Positions 63,162 through 64,000 of a stretch of DNA of 64,000 bases are shown here, one piece after another (position 1 is the stretch's first letter; the number at the start of each line of letters is the position of its first letter). The translations under genes and the position numbers were made by a program. The stretch covers positions 4,030,001 through 4,094,000 of the forward strand of contig JAQSEB010000059.1 in assembly GCA_030063045.1 (NCBI GenBank). Direction: 5' to 3'. Origin of the DNA: Pratylenchus scribneri. Its lineage: Eukaryota; Nematoda; Chromadorea; Rhabditida; Pratylenchidae. The notes under the pieces were generated by a model. That model ran no database searches. It saw only the letters and a program-made list of their open reading frames with translations, and was not told the origin of the DNA.

Positions 63162-64000
63162 ATGATGGAACGCATAACAAAATTTGCTAATACAATTTGG
63201 AGGAATAAGAAAAAATCGGCATTTTTCGTGGCATTATCCATTTATGGTGGGAAGAAGTTTTATTCACATACAAAGTAAGAATTATAAAATTAAAAATAAT
63301 AATAAAATTAAGAGATGACGAGATTAGACGATTTTATGGAGAAGAAGCGAGGAAATTTGGAAAAGAATTTATTGAGCCAACTCATAAATTGAGGCGGGTC
63401 ACAGTTTTGGTTAATAAAGAAGCGAGGAATGGGAAAGCAGCAAAAATATTCAACAAAAATGCATTGCCTTTATTAAATTTAGCCGGGCTCGACGTGAATA
63501 TAATAAATGTATTTTTTTTATTAAATTATTAAATATAACAAAATTTAAGGTGAATTCATCAATTGAAATGGAGAAAATCGCCGGTGCGATTGATCAAAAT
63601 GAGGCAGATTGCATTTTAATTGCCGGAGATGATGGCGCATTTTGCCACGCAATCACTGGAATTTGTGAAAATGATCGAAAATTGCCAATTGCATTATTCA
63701 CTGGTTTATATCATTTAAAATTAATTATTTAAATTCAATTAAATTTGTAGGGTCATCAAATAATGTCCGGTTGGATTGCAAAAAGGCAATGGCATTGATT
63801 GAAAATAAACAAAAGAAAATTTACCCAATAAAATGCACCGTAGCATCGACTTCGGATGAATCAGACAAAAAAGTTTATTGGCTAATTGATGAATTGTCCA
63901 CCGGATGGTTTAATTATTGCAAAAAGAGGGCTGCGAAATTTTGGTGGATGGGCCCATTCCGGGAATGGTTTACTTATTCATGGGAGGCAATTAAAGTAAT
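63162..64000 (+). CDS. agk: Mitochondrial acylglycerol kinase-like protein (partial, runs off window)
   Basis: Begins at ATG 63162 (a second ATG follows at once) and continues past the window end. The N-terminus WRNKKKSAFFVALSIYGG is a basic/hydrophobic mitochondrial signal-anchor as in AGK. RVTVLVNKEARNGKAAKIF matches the first diacylglycerol-kinase-fold motif. The nucleotide loop, IVAGGDGT in human AGK, reads LIAGDDGAF here, so one Gly is Asp and the Thr is Ala. YWLIDELSTGWFNYCKKRAAKFWWMGP resembles the later AGK segment. AGK makes phosphatidic and lysophosphatidic acid and, independent of activity, is part of the TIM22 import complex. Exon joints near 63706 and 63750 are inferred. Confidence 0.85.

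Overview
This window is a gene-dense stretch of an animal nuclear genome, almost certainly a nematode. The evidence is AT-rich DNA, small GT-AG introns (mostly about 40-60 nt), exons split by many introns, tight gene spacing, and proteins typical of nematodes such as an LTD-1-like LIM/transglutaminase protein. The species cannot be read from the sequence; a tylenchid or panagrolaimid-type nematode is only a guess. I find no rRNA, tRNA, CRISPR array, transposon or viral insertion. Gene models were built by hand from splice signals and reading-frame continuity, so ends of internal exons can be off, while the stop codons are directly visible.

Layout. 1-2448 is gene-free. 2449-3970 (+) is a five-exon gene I do not recognise. 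3971-5965 is gene-free. Then follow DIS3L2 exonuclease (+), REX4 exonuclease (-), an SLC10 transporter (+), the snRNA-promoter Myb factor SNAPC4 (-), V-ATPase subunit e (-), RNase kappa (+), mitochondrial TyrRS (-), V-ATPase subunit a (+), ERMP1 peptidase (-), LUC7-like (-), RAD17 (+), a PLPPR-type membrane protein (+), SPF30/SMNDC1 (-), USP39 (-), triosephosphate isomerase (+), CWC27 (+), and an LTD-1-like LIM protein (-). 46568-49844 is gene-free. Then MSH6 (+), a gene-poor stretch with one small unrecognised membrane protein (+), PLRG1 (-), MSH2 (+), and acylglycerol kinase (+), which runs off the window.

Functional grouping. Three parts of the V-ATPase membrane sector (e, RNase kappa, a) lie within 8 kb. 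The two halves of MutS-alpha (MSH6 and MSH2) lie 5 kb apart with one confident gene, PLRG1, between them (plus a low-confidence small ORF), and a third DNA-damage gene, RAD17, is on the same fragment. Five spliceosome proteins (LUC7L, SPF30, USP39, CWC27, PLRG1) plus the snRNA transcription factor SNAPC4 and two RNA exonucleases are also here. Several same-strand neighbours are only 146-296 bp apart and are candidate nematode operons.

Oddities worth checking: a GT...GG intron in DIS3L2, three GC-AG introns, RAD17 with changed Walker A and B motifs, acylglycerol kinase with a changed GGDGT loop, a PLPPR-like protein lacking the motif III histidine, a homopolymer that breaks the USP39 N-terminus, and two genes I could not assign to a family. 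I see no clearly new multi-gene system beyond these.
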